Assembly: GCA_026874595.1 (NCBI GenBank) | Contig: CM049306.1 | Coordinates: 16,515,019 to 16,579,018 of the forward strand | DNA length: 64,000 nt | Direction: 5' to 3' | Source of the DNA: Sipunculus nudus | Taxonomy: Eukaryota > Annelida > Sipuncula > Golfingiida > Sipunculidae | Shown: piece by piece, positions 48,005 to 61,123 of the stretch | How the letters are laid out: the number at the start of each line of letters is the position of its first letter | How positions within the stretch are numbered: position 1 is the stretch's first letter | Program-made: the position numbers and the translations under genes | The notes under the pieces: generated by a model | Database searches by the model: none | Told to the model about the DNA's origin: nothing | What the model saw: the letters and a program-made list of their open reading frames with translations, nothing else

Positions 48005-51000
48005 GTAGGCTTAAGATCCTTAACAGCCATGTGTAATTCACAGTACAAACTCAGAAATGCATACTTGAAAACAGCATGTTTCATCATTATGTTTAAATCT
48101 TGTTACCAGATTTAGGACCAAAATGTTCTGTAGATAGAATTATATTTGATATCAGACCAGGAGGAAATGTTTTACAATATAATCCTAGTTCCTTAAATGC
48201 TGATTTTAACACCAGCTAATATTATTAGTTTAAAAGATTAAAACATTGTTTTTGACTTTTTGTAATGATTACAATAATAAAAAAGTCATTTTGCACATTA
48301 TTGAAGAACAACATTTATTTTTTGTACTGTATGTAGAATAGAAACTGGAAAAGACAATTCTTGTATTAAGCACATGAATAGCATGATTTAAATATTTTTA
48401 AAGTTTAGTCCTGGTACTTAAAAATTGCACCTCTGGAGTTTTTTGTGAAGAGAGATTATCAGAAGCTTAATATTGGAAAAGTCCCACTTGACCCATTTCC
48501 TCGACTTTACCTCATCCCTTGTGACCTCTGATAAAAAGAACCCGCTGTCTGGGAAACACACCTTGTTATAAATACACATAACAAGACCCCATGCCAACGT
48601 GGTCTCAGGTCTGGTAGCCTTGGTGGTGGGACCAGATTTAATATAGCACAACAGGAATCAGGTCAGGTCCAGTTTTATTTCATGATGTATTCATGAAGGG
48701 AATTGTGGAGTATAATTATGTTGGTTGCACCAGGTGGTCTCCATGATCAATATGGACAAGTTCACATTCACTTTTGGAGAGCTGCTCTGTGACAGATGAT
48801 GGGGTATAATTGTTAATATGTAAGGCCAGAACATGCTGGGACCGTGTCATGAGGTGAAGCCAAAAGATCATGTGAAAACTGGTGAAATGTGTAGTTCATA
48901 GGAGTGTGAGTAAAATCATAGCATTAAAAAGGTAAATCTAATGAACTCCCTTTCTGATCTGCTGTGTTTATTAATTTGGATATAGAAAATGAAGTTCTAA
49001 TTTCATGATGAAATATCCATTCATTATTAACTAATTAATCCCTAATGTAGGCAATCTGATTTTATTATTACACAAACATTCACTCATATACATCTGGAGT
49101 TTCTGTTATCTTACACAATAAAGAATTGTGTTATATCTTTCTATTAGACTTCTGCTATTCTATGTAACTTTATATGTTGTGCTCAAGGCCAGTTTGTCTG
49201 GTTAAAATCCTCTGTTACCATTGTGCGTGGCTCCACACAGAGTATAGAGTGCAAATCACCGCTTGTATGCTCCAAATGTTTTCTTTATACACCCAGACAT
49301 AATGGCTGGTCCTGTCACTGCAGTAAAAAACTCACTGTATGCTCGAGTTAAGTGTTACTACATCTAATATGTTTGAAATATAAAAGGATCATCTGAGATA
49401 GTTACATAACAGATTTTATAACATAAATGTGTTAAGAAGATATAAAACACTTAATATGTCTTCCACCTGATGATGTATATTGCAATTTTCTAGATATTTG
49501 GTGAGAGTGTGAGACAAATAAATTTCTTATCTTTTTCAATTTGCTCTCATTGCAGTAATTTAAATATTACCCTTTTCAAAGATTCTAAAAGAGTAACATG
49601 GTAGGTAAAATGGATATCAGACTTTGCATAAATTCCTTTGATACATTTAAAAATTTTATGTGGCACTCAAACTTCTTATATTTTCAAATTAATTCTTACT
49701 GCTGTAATTCCAAGATTGTACCTAATAACATAAAACTTGTTGAGATTTTTGATAACCTGTCACTCAGGCAATGAAGATAGTTACCCAAGTGTAGTTTGCT
49801 TTATTTCAGTTTCAGTTTAAAGTTAGGAGATTTGAATCTTTTGATTAAACCCCAGCACAATTTTTTTTATTAAATATTAAAGCTAAGCTATGGCTTTTAG
49901 ATGGAGTAATAACACCAGATCTGAAACTTTCATTTAAATGTTGTTATTTTTTGATGAAATCATATAACCATGCAGTTGGCCAGGGTTTAAAATTTGCACC
50001 ATAGAAATTTTGAGGAATGTGATATTGAAGTGGTGCTTATCTCCATTAAACCATTTGCCTGTGTTTGTACAATGCAACTGATTCAGGTTAAGCAAAGAAA
50101 TTAAGGACACCATTAGGCATAATAAGTCAGCTTGTTGGGTGGGAATTATGGGTTCAAAGTATGCTACCTGTGGTGGATTGGTCAAAGTTTACTTACGTAC
50201 ATACACATAATATGATATACTGAGGAATGCCACCTCTGTCATAAGATCCCCCATTTTACACAGGTAAGGAAGCCTGCTGTAAATGTGCCATTAGTCAGAC
50301 ACTTCCAGCTTAGAAAATGCTTAAAGTGCAGCTTTATTGGTTTTAATGCAGAGGAATGCTTCAGACATTAGTACAGATTGTTGTAATGAAGTGCCTCACG
50401 CTCCAGGTGTACCTGACAGAAAGAGCTCCCACTCACACTGATACAGGTGAAGATAGATCACACCTTAACTCATTTTAATATTAGACTTCTGTAAAGGAAT
50501 AATCTGGCAGTGCCAGTGTTTTGCAGGCCTGCTGTGAACTGTAAGCATACCTGGTAGCTGATCTTGTAAACACACAAACTAAACTCCTCACATACTGTGG
50601 TACTGTGAATAATGTATCCACCAGTAAGATTATACATTAAATAATTAAAGTTTAAATAAACAGAACACTGTTGATTCATACATGTCTTCAAGCATATACA
50701 TAAGCTAGAATGTGTGTACCTCAACCAAGACTTGACTTTCAGATCCCTGTCAGTTACAGTTAAATAAATTCTATACACTTTTACTGTATTGGAATTTAAA
50801 CTAATTGTAGACACCATAAAAACTAGACCAGTCTTGTAGGTGTTGTTAAACTCGTTATTAAACTCTGTCATGATTTGAACTTTTAGATGGTGGCTTGAGA
50901 AGCAACAATAGGCCTTTATAAGGAATCTATAGATGGTGAAATGGTGTCTCAAATTGGGTCTCAAGGTCTTCTAAAGATATTAAATTTCATTCAGATACTG

Positions 51001-54000
51001 TCAAAAAGTAAAAAAAAATACTTAAAGTTTATTGGTTTTAAAGAATTGCCTTTGTAAATATAGCAAGTCTGTAACTGAACTAACCGTATTAAAAATTAAA
51101 AAAAAAGATCAGTAATATACTTTTTAGAAATAACAAAATTAAGATATTGACAAAGATGTGCTGAGATTAAAAATCTAGCTGACACCTGAGTTAAAAATTC
51201 ACGAGCATTAATAATTATAATGATGATGATGATTGACAGTCCTTGGTGGAGACAATAGCTGAGCTTCAGGAGGAGATGGCAGAGGAACAAGTCCTGTTTA
51301 ACAAGCTTAGTGGACAGTTAAACCAGCTCCCTGAATCCTCACCCCACCATGACCAGGTGTCCTCCCAGCTCATGCAGTCCCAGACCCGCCTGGCAACCCT
51401 TATGGCCAGGAACATGAAGTGCTTTACCCAGGTACGGGTGTGATTTGTTGTGATTCTGCTCCAGGTGGCGGTCGCATAATCAATCAGCATATACAATCAG
51501 CATGTGTCCGTCTCATCAGATGGTTGTTAACTCTCCTCAAATTAGCCATAATATGTTGTATTCATTTTTTCCCCTTTATTTGGAAAATATAGTTTATATT
51601 TGTTGGGGATATTTATCCTGTGAATAGTTTTGATATTCAAGAGTGTTTTCACAATGGATATGGTTCGTAAAATATGGCATAAACCAGCAATATGTTCTGC
51701 AATTTTAAGTTTCTATATGCAGCAGTAAGTATTCAGTATAACCTGTTATGTAATTTTTAGTTATTTTTTACAGTGGTTATAGTTCATTGAACCAGGGGTC
51801 AAAAGAGCATTGATATCAGTTTTACACCTCAGGTCCTTTTTCTACATATTTGATCTGATTTGTAACAAATTATTTGAGACCTGGTGTGGGCATAGTCTAG
51901 GTCATAGACTTAAAAAGCAAACCAGGAATTCTGTAACAGTTAATACTTCATTGTCCATTCTGTGGGATATTTAACTAATTTGGATTAATTTGGGGAGAGT
52001 AAACAATTTGCATCTCATGAATATTTATGAATAAAACTTAGGTTGTAAAGACCTGACTGGGCTGGTTGAACGTCTGTATAGGTTGTGTATTAGTGCTTTA
52101 TATGCAAATAATAAATTGTTCATTTTCAGCAGGTATAGAGAGTGGCTTGATACTTGAGACCTAGTGCTGCTGAGTAAGTAAGTAGTTCTACCCCACCCCA
52201 CCCCCAGCTGCAAGGAATCAACTGAAATCCTGATTGTGAAAGATAATCCAAAATTCCTTACTAATTGCACAAATATTATATATCAGTTATTCAATGCATG
52301 ATTTCTTAAGTAATACCAGGATTTATTTTTGTAAAATTGATTAGCCTAAATTATAGTAAATTATTTGATTAAAAAGTGCTATTTCTCAAGCTTGTACCTT
52401 TCTTGATGATAAGATTTACTTATTATTGCTCCGTATAATCACCGATGAATATATGAAACATAAATTAATCATTTATTGTTTATTTATCAGGTTTTTGTTT
52501 CTAAATAATGTACATGTATCTGCTTACTGTGAAATAGTGATTGCAAATCCCTTCAAAGTAATTTGAAAATTTTGAATTCAAATTGATTACACGTCTACTT
52601 GATTTTTATATTCCAGAAATATTTTACAACATAAGCACTTGTGTTAACGTTTGTCGTATAATCCCTTTAAATGATGAATTTTTCTTAATCGTATTCCGAC
52701 ACTTGTTAGTTCAGTATTCATTGCACTTTTAATACATTAAACACATTAGAAATGTTTTAATATGATTGTATGTAATCCCTGTCCATATAACCTGTTGTTC
52801 ATTATCACTGATATCACTGATCTTCATGTGGTGCATTAATTTGAACTTTTCCCTTTGGAAATCCCGTGAAACAGGATACCTCAAATACAGGAGAATTTTC
52901 AGTTATTCAGTTAACTAATCCTTATACTTATGCATGTTGAAGGCATATCACAGATTTGCATATCACAGATTTAATCTGTGATGTTTCATTTTAATCTTTA
53001 TTGTAATGTGGTTCTTTACATTTTAAACAAGAATGAGATTATCCACAGAAACATTTGTTTAGAGGGTATTCATGTAAAATACGTATTTCAAAGTAAAAAT
53101 TGGTTCACATTCAAAATTATTTGTTTTTACACCAATGATATATGAATATCAGTAAAAAATGTTGGTTTTCCAGCTTTTTAAGCCATTGAAATCCAGCAGT
53201 GGAAAAGTACTCTATGAAATAAAAGTAAAAGTGAAATCAATCATCTAGAAAATACTGCATGATATATATGATTGGAATTACTGTACACTGATTAAATTGG
53301 TACAATTTATCATTCTGAAGCTGAATGTTCCCTGGCTTAATCAGTTAATGAGACTGAAGCAAAACACCACAGGTTATGTTCATTACTGGTTGCTGCATGT
53401 GCTAGATCCAGAGGAACCTGTTTTAACATTGCACTTTGATGTGTACAGATTCTCAGTGTATGCATGTCAGGCACATATTAAGGAACATTCTCCTATTGTG
53501 AGGAAGTTTTTTTTTCAGTAACAGTTAAGTCACAGATAGCTCGCCTGGTGTGGCCTTACTCTAATCTGGTACTTGTTACTGCCATAACCATGTCACTGCT
53601 ATTAGCCTTAAATGACCAAGTGGCAAAAAGATTTATGCATATTTCTAGCTGCTGGCGAGTACAAGTGAAAGTGCATGATGGGAGGCAGACTTTTGCCCTA
53701 TTAACTCAAGCTAGAAGAATCCAGGCCAGTGCTTTTAAGGTCACTGGCTGTGCTGTTGAAGGGCTGGGTGTGACTCAAGGAACAGTAGAAAAGGCAGAAT
53801 TCTAAAGGAAGTGGAATGGAAAGGATTGTATTTGTATAAATGGTACAAGCAGTGCTGATATTGTTTACAGAATGATTCAAGGCTGTAACTAGTGTAAGGT
53901 TATATTTACCAAGGATATTTGAACAGGACACTGAATTTGAGATAAACTTTGTGTTGGATATTTATATATAGAAGACTGAGGATTAGTTTTGTTGCAGGTG

Positions 54001-57000
54001 TTTAAACATAGAACTGCATTTGATATGAAATTATATGTGCAGGATATTTGAGAGAAAACTGCTTTAAGAGCCTTTTTTTCCTTGGATATTTTTTCAGAAA
54101 ACTGCATATGAAAACCAGGAACTAATTAGCAGCTCAGCTGAAGGCCAGTTCACACCCACCAGAACAAATCTGAAACAGACTGGTCATATAATAGTGACAC
54201 CACCATACACGCAGGACAAGAGTTCAAGTCCCAACCATAACGGTGAGCCAGACGACACAGATTCTGGAGTGGATGGGGACATTGGTACAAACAGTCCAGT
54301 GGGTGTCTTTGGTTTGCCGGATTCAGAAGACACAATGACTTCTGTGAATCAGGATCCAATGTCTGCTCTAAAACATGTATCTGACCATCCCCCCACACCA
54401 AGGCACCTTACAGAACAAAGTAGGGTGCCAGAAAATAAAAAAGTCACTACTACGCTTAAACTTGTCAGTGTTTATTCTGAAGACACAAGTGGAAAAAATA
54501 CACAAAAAGCTGGTAATCACAAGTTTGCCTCAAATGGAAATTTACCAAATGGAACTGGATTAGTGGATAATAAAGTGAAACAGACTGAAGCAAACAGCCA
54601 CAGTGATGCTGCACAGTCAAGACAGCCTCCAACCAGGAGGCTTAAAGTGATAGGACAGTCACATGGGTCAGCTGCTCCCCAGGCTGACAAGCCGGCTGCA
54701 CCTAAAAACGTAATATTTCAGTCCAAGCCAAAGGTGGTATCTAGTCACAAAGAACCTGTGGTTTCCAGGGAGACAAGTACTAGTGATAACAAATCCTTTA
54801 GTGGTGATACTGATGATAAGGTGGACAGCAATAGATTACAGGGGGTCAGGGCTACTGCTGCCATCTTTGCTCAAATGGCAAACCAGCAAGAACAGCCTGC
54901 ACCTACCAGGAAACTGGTTGTTAGGAGTGTTAAGTCATTAGGTAAAAGTGCCCCAACCCCTCAGGCTCCATCACAGTCAGCTATTCCACGGTCAAAATCA
55001 ACGCCAGTCCTCCACGCAGAGCCAGAGTCCACCCAGGAAAAAGCTAAAAAAGTCCAATTTGCACCTGATACAGAGTTCCATGAGAGAGAGAGGCCTAAAC
55101 CAAAGACTCCATTTAAAAATGTAAAGCTTGTTATGGAAGAAGGTAAGCATTTTATAAATCAATTTTAACATTATGACCATTATTTTAGTTGACATGTCCT
55201 GCTTTTTTATTCAGGTGCAGATGATGACAGCATGTAACACATTCTGTAGTGACCACTGGTGACGGCGGTACACTGTGTGTTGCCAAACTCAGTAATTTTT
55301 TTGTGCCTGTTGTGTGACATGTAAAACTGGTATAATCTGGCAGTGTAATTCAACCCCAAGAGGTTTTCTTGAGAAACAGGATTTTAGAATAACTACATGA
55401 ACAGTGAATTAGGTGTTGTCACCAATTGACAGGTGCAACATATCACATTACCCACTTGACATTTGATAAGCAAATTGGATAATTAATTATTAAAGTGTGT
55501 CAGAAGAATTCCATTCCTGGTTTCTCTGATCCTAACCCTTTATTAATTGTATCCCCAGACAAAGTTGAGGGATACTATGGTTTCATGATGGTCCCACCAC
55601 TGCCGCCGCAGATAAATCTTGTTTGCGTGATAACTCAACAAATAACACACAGATTTTACCAAACTTCACATGTGCATAGATATGAGTAAGAGAACAAAGT
55701 CTGGCTAAAATGGGGTCACGGTCTATACTAGGAGAGTGACCTTGACCTTAAATATGTCCATTTTTGGGAAATCGCACCGTTTATTAAATATATCAAGAAA
55801 TCTTGTATGGATTGATCGAAAAATCAAGTTGACCCAAAATCTTGGATTGTGTTGTCTTGTACCAGAAATTGGTGGCGCTATCTATTATCTTTTTTTTTGT
55901 TTTTGTGCCTTTAATTTAAATACCCCATCATTACCACTTGACAGTACTGTGATAATTATAAGTAAAGAACTAATGGACACATTTCTTTCATGTTATGCTT
56001 ATACATAAATATGGGTTATGGGATGAGGTATATATAAATTGTGGTCATGACCTTTCCTATGAGAGTGGCCTTGACCTTGAATATTCCCATATTTGGTGAA
56101 AATCACACAAAATCTTAAATATCTCAATAAGAAATGCATGGATTGGTCCAAAAATCAGATCAATTAAAGATCCTGAATAGCTTTGTCTTCAATGGAAGAC
56201 AGGTGGCACCACATTTTGTCCTTTTCTTGTTTTTGCGCCTTTTAATTCCCCTTCATTGCTTACTTAATTGACAGTACTGTGAGCACTATTAATAACAAAC
56301 TAATGGACAGATTTCTTTCATATTATGCATATACATATATATAGGTTATGGGATGAGGTATATTCAAATTGGGGTCATGACCTTTTCTATGAGAGTGGCT
56401 TGACCTTGAATATTCCCACATTTTGTGAAAAATATTGTTTCTCAAGTCAATAGATGTGTGTCTGAAATCAAAATGAAAGATGTCAAATGATAAGGCCAGA
56501 CTTTTTTAATTCTTTGGTTTACGAACATGTTTGACAAGAGTGATAGGTAGGAGGTAGGGAAAAAAAAAAAATTGGAACAAACCTGGATACTGGTGTTCGT
56601 GAATCCTGTATTGTACAGTTGGGTTATAAAATTCATTTTTAAATGGCACTTTATAAACCTATATAAAATAATATATAAAATTAAAATATTATCATCATCC
56701 TCTTTAGTTTTCCACATGAATCATGTGTGTGCCATGTTATTTCAAGCCATTCAAATGTCATCGAAGGTAAAAAAATGACAAAAGTTTTAACAGTAAAACT
56801 TATATATGATTTCATACACACTGAAATAAAACTTCAGTCACTGTCCCTGCCAAGTGAACTGCTCATTTTATAAAGTTTTACAAATTAAAGACCAGTCAAA
56901 TACTTATAAAAATACAAAATAATATATTTTTGTCAGATATGCAAGAAGAAAACTAAATATTCACTGCTAGCATGATAGACTGCAGTTTTTATTTTTCAGT

Positions 57001-60000
57001 CGGGAATGAATAACAATGACAATATGCGACTTGCAGTTATAAGCCTGTTGTTTATCAAATGTCAACAACATGGAACTCGAGTTGTTTTATTCATGACCAG
57101 GACCTTTCCCTTTTGGTGTTGCGCATGTTTGATAGTCCTTTGAATATACAACAACTACTTATAAAGTGAGGTTTCCATTGGAGATCACATTGAATAATTC
57201 AGCTATTTTAAAAGTTTAAAAAGTATTAATAATCTTTATTTATTAATAAAGATCTGCATTTCTTACCAAGGCCGTGACAGTACGTACTGTACTCAGTTTA
57301 ATATGCCTTCACTTGGCCACTGTCAGTCCGGTATTGCTTTTCGGCATCCATACACATCAAAGCTTCCATCACATCCATTTGGAACAATTAAATGAATCCT
57401 AAAGTTCAAAGTTTCTGCATTTTAAATGGCCTTCATTTTAGCTTGCTTTTGTTTTGACTATAAAAATACCCGCAAAGCCTACGCTTCACATAAACCTGCT
57501 ACTAAGACTACAGATAGTAGGAAATCCTGCAGAAACCCTGAGAATTCCTGGAGTTTTCAAAGAATACATGACGACCTCATGCAGTATATAATTTCATCTG
57601 TTCAGTAATTTTCTTTTAAGCATTACAAGACTACTTTTTTAAGTTTTGACAAGTTATAATATTTTTAAGAGTAAACTTGTGAAACTCAGTCAATTTGCAG
57701 TAATAAATAGCGTCTGACTTTGAGTGCAATAATTAGTCTTAAGAAGTAAATTTGTTTGTATATCTAGCAAGTTATTAACAGTGGCAAGCTGGTAAAGCCG
57801 CTATGCAACCATACTAATTTTCCTTTCTAATTCACATCTATCTAAAACAAATATGTTTAACGAGGTTAAAGTGACATAAACACTGGTTTGAAAATGTACA
57901 GTAACTCAGAAAACAAACTTTGAAAACTCTCCAAGAATTCTCAATTTCCCTGCTCAATCTTTTGACTACTTGATGGCCAATCAATTGCATTTATGGCCCA
58001 AGGATACCCTATTTTGATTGGCTTAAACCATCCATCTGTCATTAAGAAAGTGACCTTCTTCACTAAGCCAATCATAAGAGTTCTAACGTTTGAGGTGACC
58101 TAATACACACGGTCACTAAACATTTCATTTGTCAACAACCGTGTTGGATTCGACGGCACAATATAAAAGGAAAAAAGTCAAAATGCCAATTTTATTTTTT
58201 TTCTGATATGAGGAAATTTGAGGTCGGCAGTTCGTAAACCGAAAAATTAAAAAAGTCTGGCGTAAGTTGTTGATTGACACTAATGACCTTGACCTTGGTT
58301 TTAAAGTTCACACCTGAAGAAACCCAGGTGGCTTGCCAAGTGTCAGTATTTGCTTCTGAAGATGGGGCCCGGGCCTATTTTTTGAAGGGGGGGGGGGGGG
58401 GATTAATTGTCTGGGGATCAATACTATGGCATCTGTGATGCCATGAAATGTCTAGTTATGTGTGTAGTGAGAACTGCTTCATCTGTACAGACATGACCTT
58501 TATTTGAGAACTTATGAACATTAACTGTTATTGTATAACTACCATATTTATTTTAATTTAGCGACCACTTGAAAATAAATAATTTTCTCAGAGGTCGAGA
58601 TAATGGAGGATATTTGAAAATTATCTTCCTGCTGAATTTGTGGTGGTCAAGATTTTAGAGGCATGCGGTTGGATAACCTTCCTTTGAGACGCCGAGCCGC
58701 ACTGACACTCGAGCAGTCATATGGATTGAGTGATAATATGGGTATTTATAAGTTTGTTTTGTTAGCTTAACAGTATTTCCTACAAACGGGCTTCCAACCG
58801 TCACGTGAATTACACAGAGTCCACAAATGATTAATCAAACTGAGCTCAGTCAATTCACAAAATGATCATTATTTCCCATGTAGGTACGATCACTTGACAT
58901 TAGACAGCAACTACCAGTAGTTTCAAGTTTACCCACTAGGCTGCGATATCGGCGGGCTGAAAAGGAACAAGCAGCTGCACGTAATTTGGAAGAAGACTTT
59001 ATAAAAAATAACTGGCTATCATCAGATAATTTTATTTGCATAATACGTAATAAATTTAGGAAAGTAAAGGCGCGTTAAAATATATACAATCGGAAAGAGC
59101 CCAGCTCCCGTGCCCTCAATCAGAGCCTGTTTTGTACGCATGGTCACCCTTCCAAAAACTAACCTCGGTCAATGTAGCTTAACTAAGATTTTTGCTCCAA
59201 CAGTGACACACTCACAATTGTTCCACCACGTATATTTCCTTGTACATTGTAAATATTATTGCTAAATATACCACGTAAATTGCAATTGGAGCATGTGCGT
59301 ACCAGGAATGGTACACGAGTTTGCTTGGTCACGGACACCCATTTGGAACTTGAACGCTTTATCATTTTTATATATTATGAAAAACGCATCTTTGTATCTT
59401 CAAAAAAATTATTGCAAATAAGCTCAAGTTTGATATAGATGCTCAGTGTAAAAAGAATCAGATACAAATTGTGTGCTTGCGAGAGACGGAGGCATTTCAC
59501 CTAAACATCGTCGTCAGAAAACATTGTCGGCAGTCGGGAAATTAGAGTCATTTTAGAAATTATGCTTTCAAAATATTTTTTGGGGTCTATAAAATTAGAG
59601 GGATCGCCAAATTGGAATAAATATGGTATTGTAAACCTGTATACTACAACAGACAATGCACTTTTCTGAAGGTCCTTGGATTTAATTTAAGGTCAGAAGT
59701 CCTGGGAATGTGTGACTGTGTGACCATCATAAGAATGCTGCATTTTCTTAATGAACCTGAACAGTTCATAATAGGAACACAGCTGGGCTAGAGATCATGT
59801 GAATTGTATGACCAAAATAAAAATCATTTTTTTCTAACCTAAACTGAATTTATTTAGTAACAAACTTACCTGATCTTAATAATTATTTTACCTGGATTTG
59901 AATATTAATTGTCTCTTATTTCTTAGAATGAGGCATCTTTGAGACCTGACCTGATTCATTATATATTACAGACCAGATAATGTGCATTTTATGTTCACAT

Positions 60001-61084
60001 TAAGTACAAGTAATGCTGTACTCCTTTTAAAGGCCAAATGATTTTTAAACATTTGATTACATTTGTAAAATGGATAGTGTACAGACTTTAAACACTGAGA
60101 TACCATTCCATGAATAAAATGTAAAAATTAAGCCTAATCACAGGGTTGCCAGCAGTCAGGAAAAAGTCAGGGAAAACATTTTTTTCAAGGTCTGGGAAAA
60201 GTCAGGGAATTTCATAAAAAAATCAGGGAATTCTTTGGTAATTAGTGAAGTCAGGGAAACGTCAGGGAATTTTTAATGATTATGGCATCACAGCTGATTA
60301 TTTGGTTGAAAAGGTTTGGCATCTTTCATTAAGTTGTGGTATGTTTGCAGATTTAATCAAATATAAAGTATGGGGATAGTTGGGTTTCACTTGCCACACT
60401 TTCCTAACTTGAATACATTGTGGGGACTTTTTGTGCCTATAGGCCCTTGTTCCTCTGAAAAAGTATTAGTTTGGGTTAGCTGTAAAATGACAATTTGAGA
60501 CCAAATCCAAAATTTGTGTGTTGGTTTATCCTTGAAAACCAACTGAAAATTGGAGAGTAGTCAGGGAATAGTCAGGGAATTTCTTCAGAATCAGCTGCTG
60601 GCAATTTTGAATAAAACACAGTTGATTATTTATTTCAAACTATTCCTCATGTAACTCAAGCAAGAATGTTTATAGTTAAAAATATAATCCATTGTTTTTA
60701 GGCTCAACATCAACTAATTGAAATTTTGAATATTTTTGTTAAGGCAGGGTAATGATGGTGATTATCCTAAGGTGAAAATGATTAATTTCTGACTTGTAGA
60801 ATAATAATATCAGTTTCAAACCACAATCATTTTTCCAGGTGAGCCAGATGAGGTGGATGTGGAAGGAGAGGGGGATGAGGCAGGTCTGGATGAGGTTATT
60901 CAGGTGGTCCACCCGAGTGATGGGGCTGCTCCAGAACGTCCTGCTAAACCTGAGAGGGAGGAAGTCGGTGATGAACCAGTCAAAGAAAGAGTCACACTGG
61001 CCAGCTGGAATCCTGTAGGTCAGAGAGAGAGATGGAGAAAGTGAGAGAGAAAGAGAGAAGGAAGGAGGGAGGGAGAGATAGATG

Positions 61085-61123
<39 letters not shown>

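Noticed and set aside
50470-50964. 164-codon minus-strand frame, the longest unexplained one
   Set aside because: Tyr/Cys/Ser/Leu-rich, no motif, within the intron of the opposite-strand gene; most likely chance.
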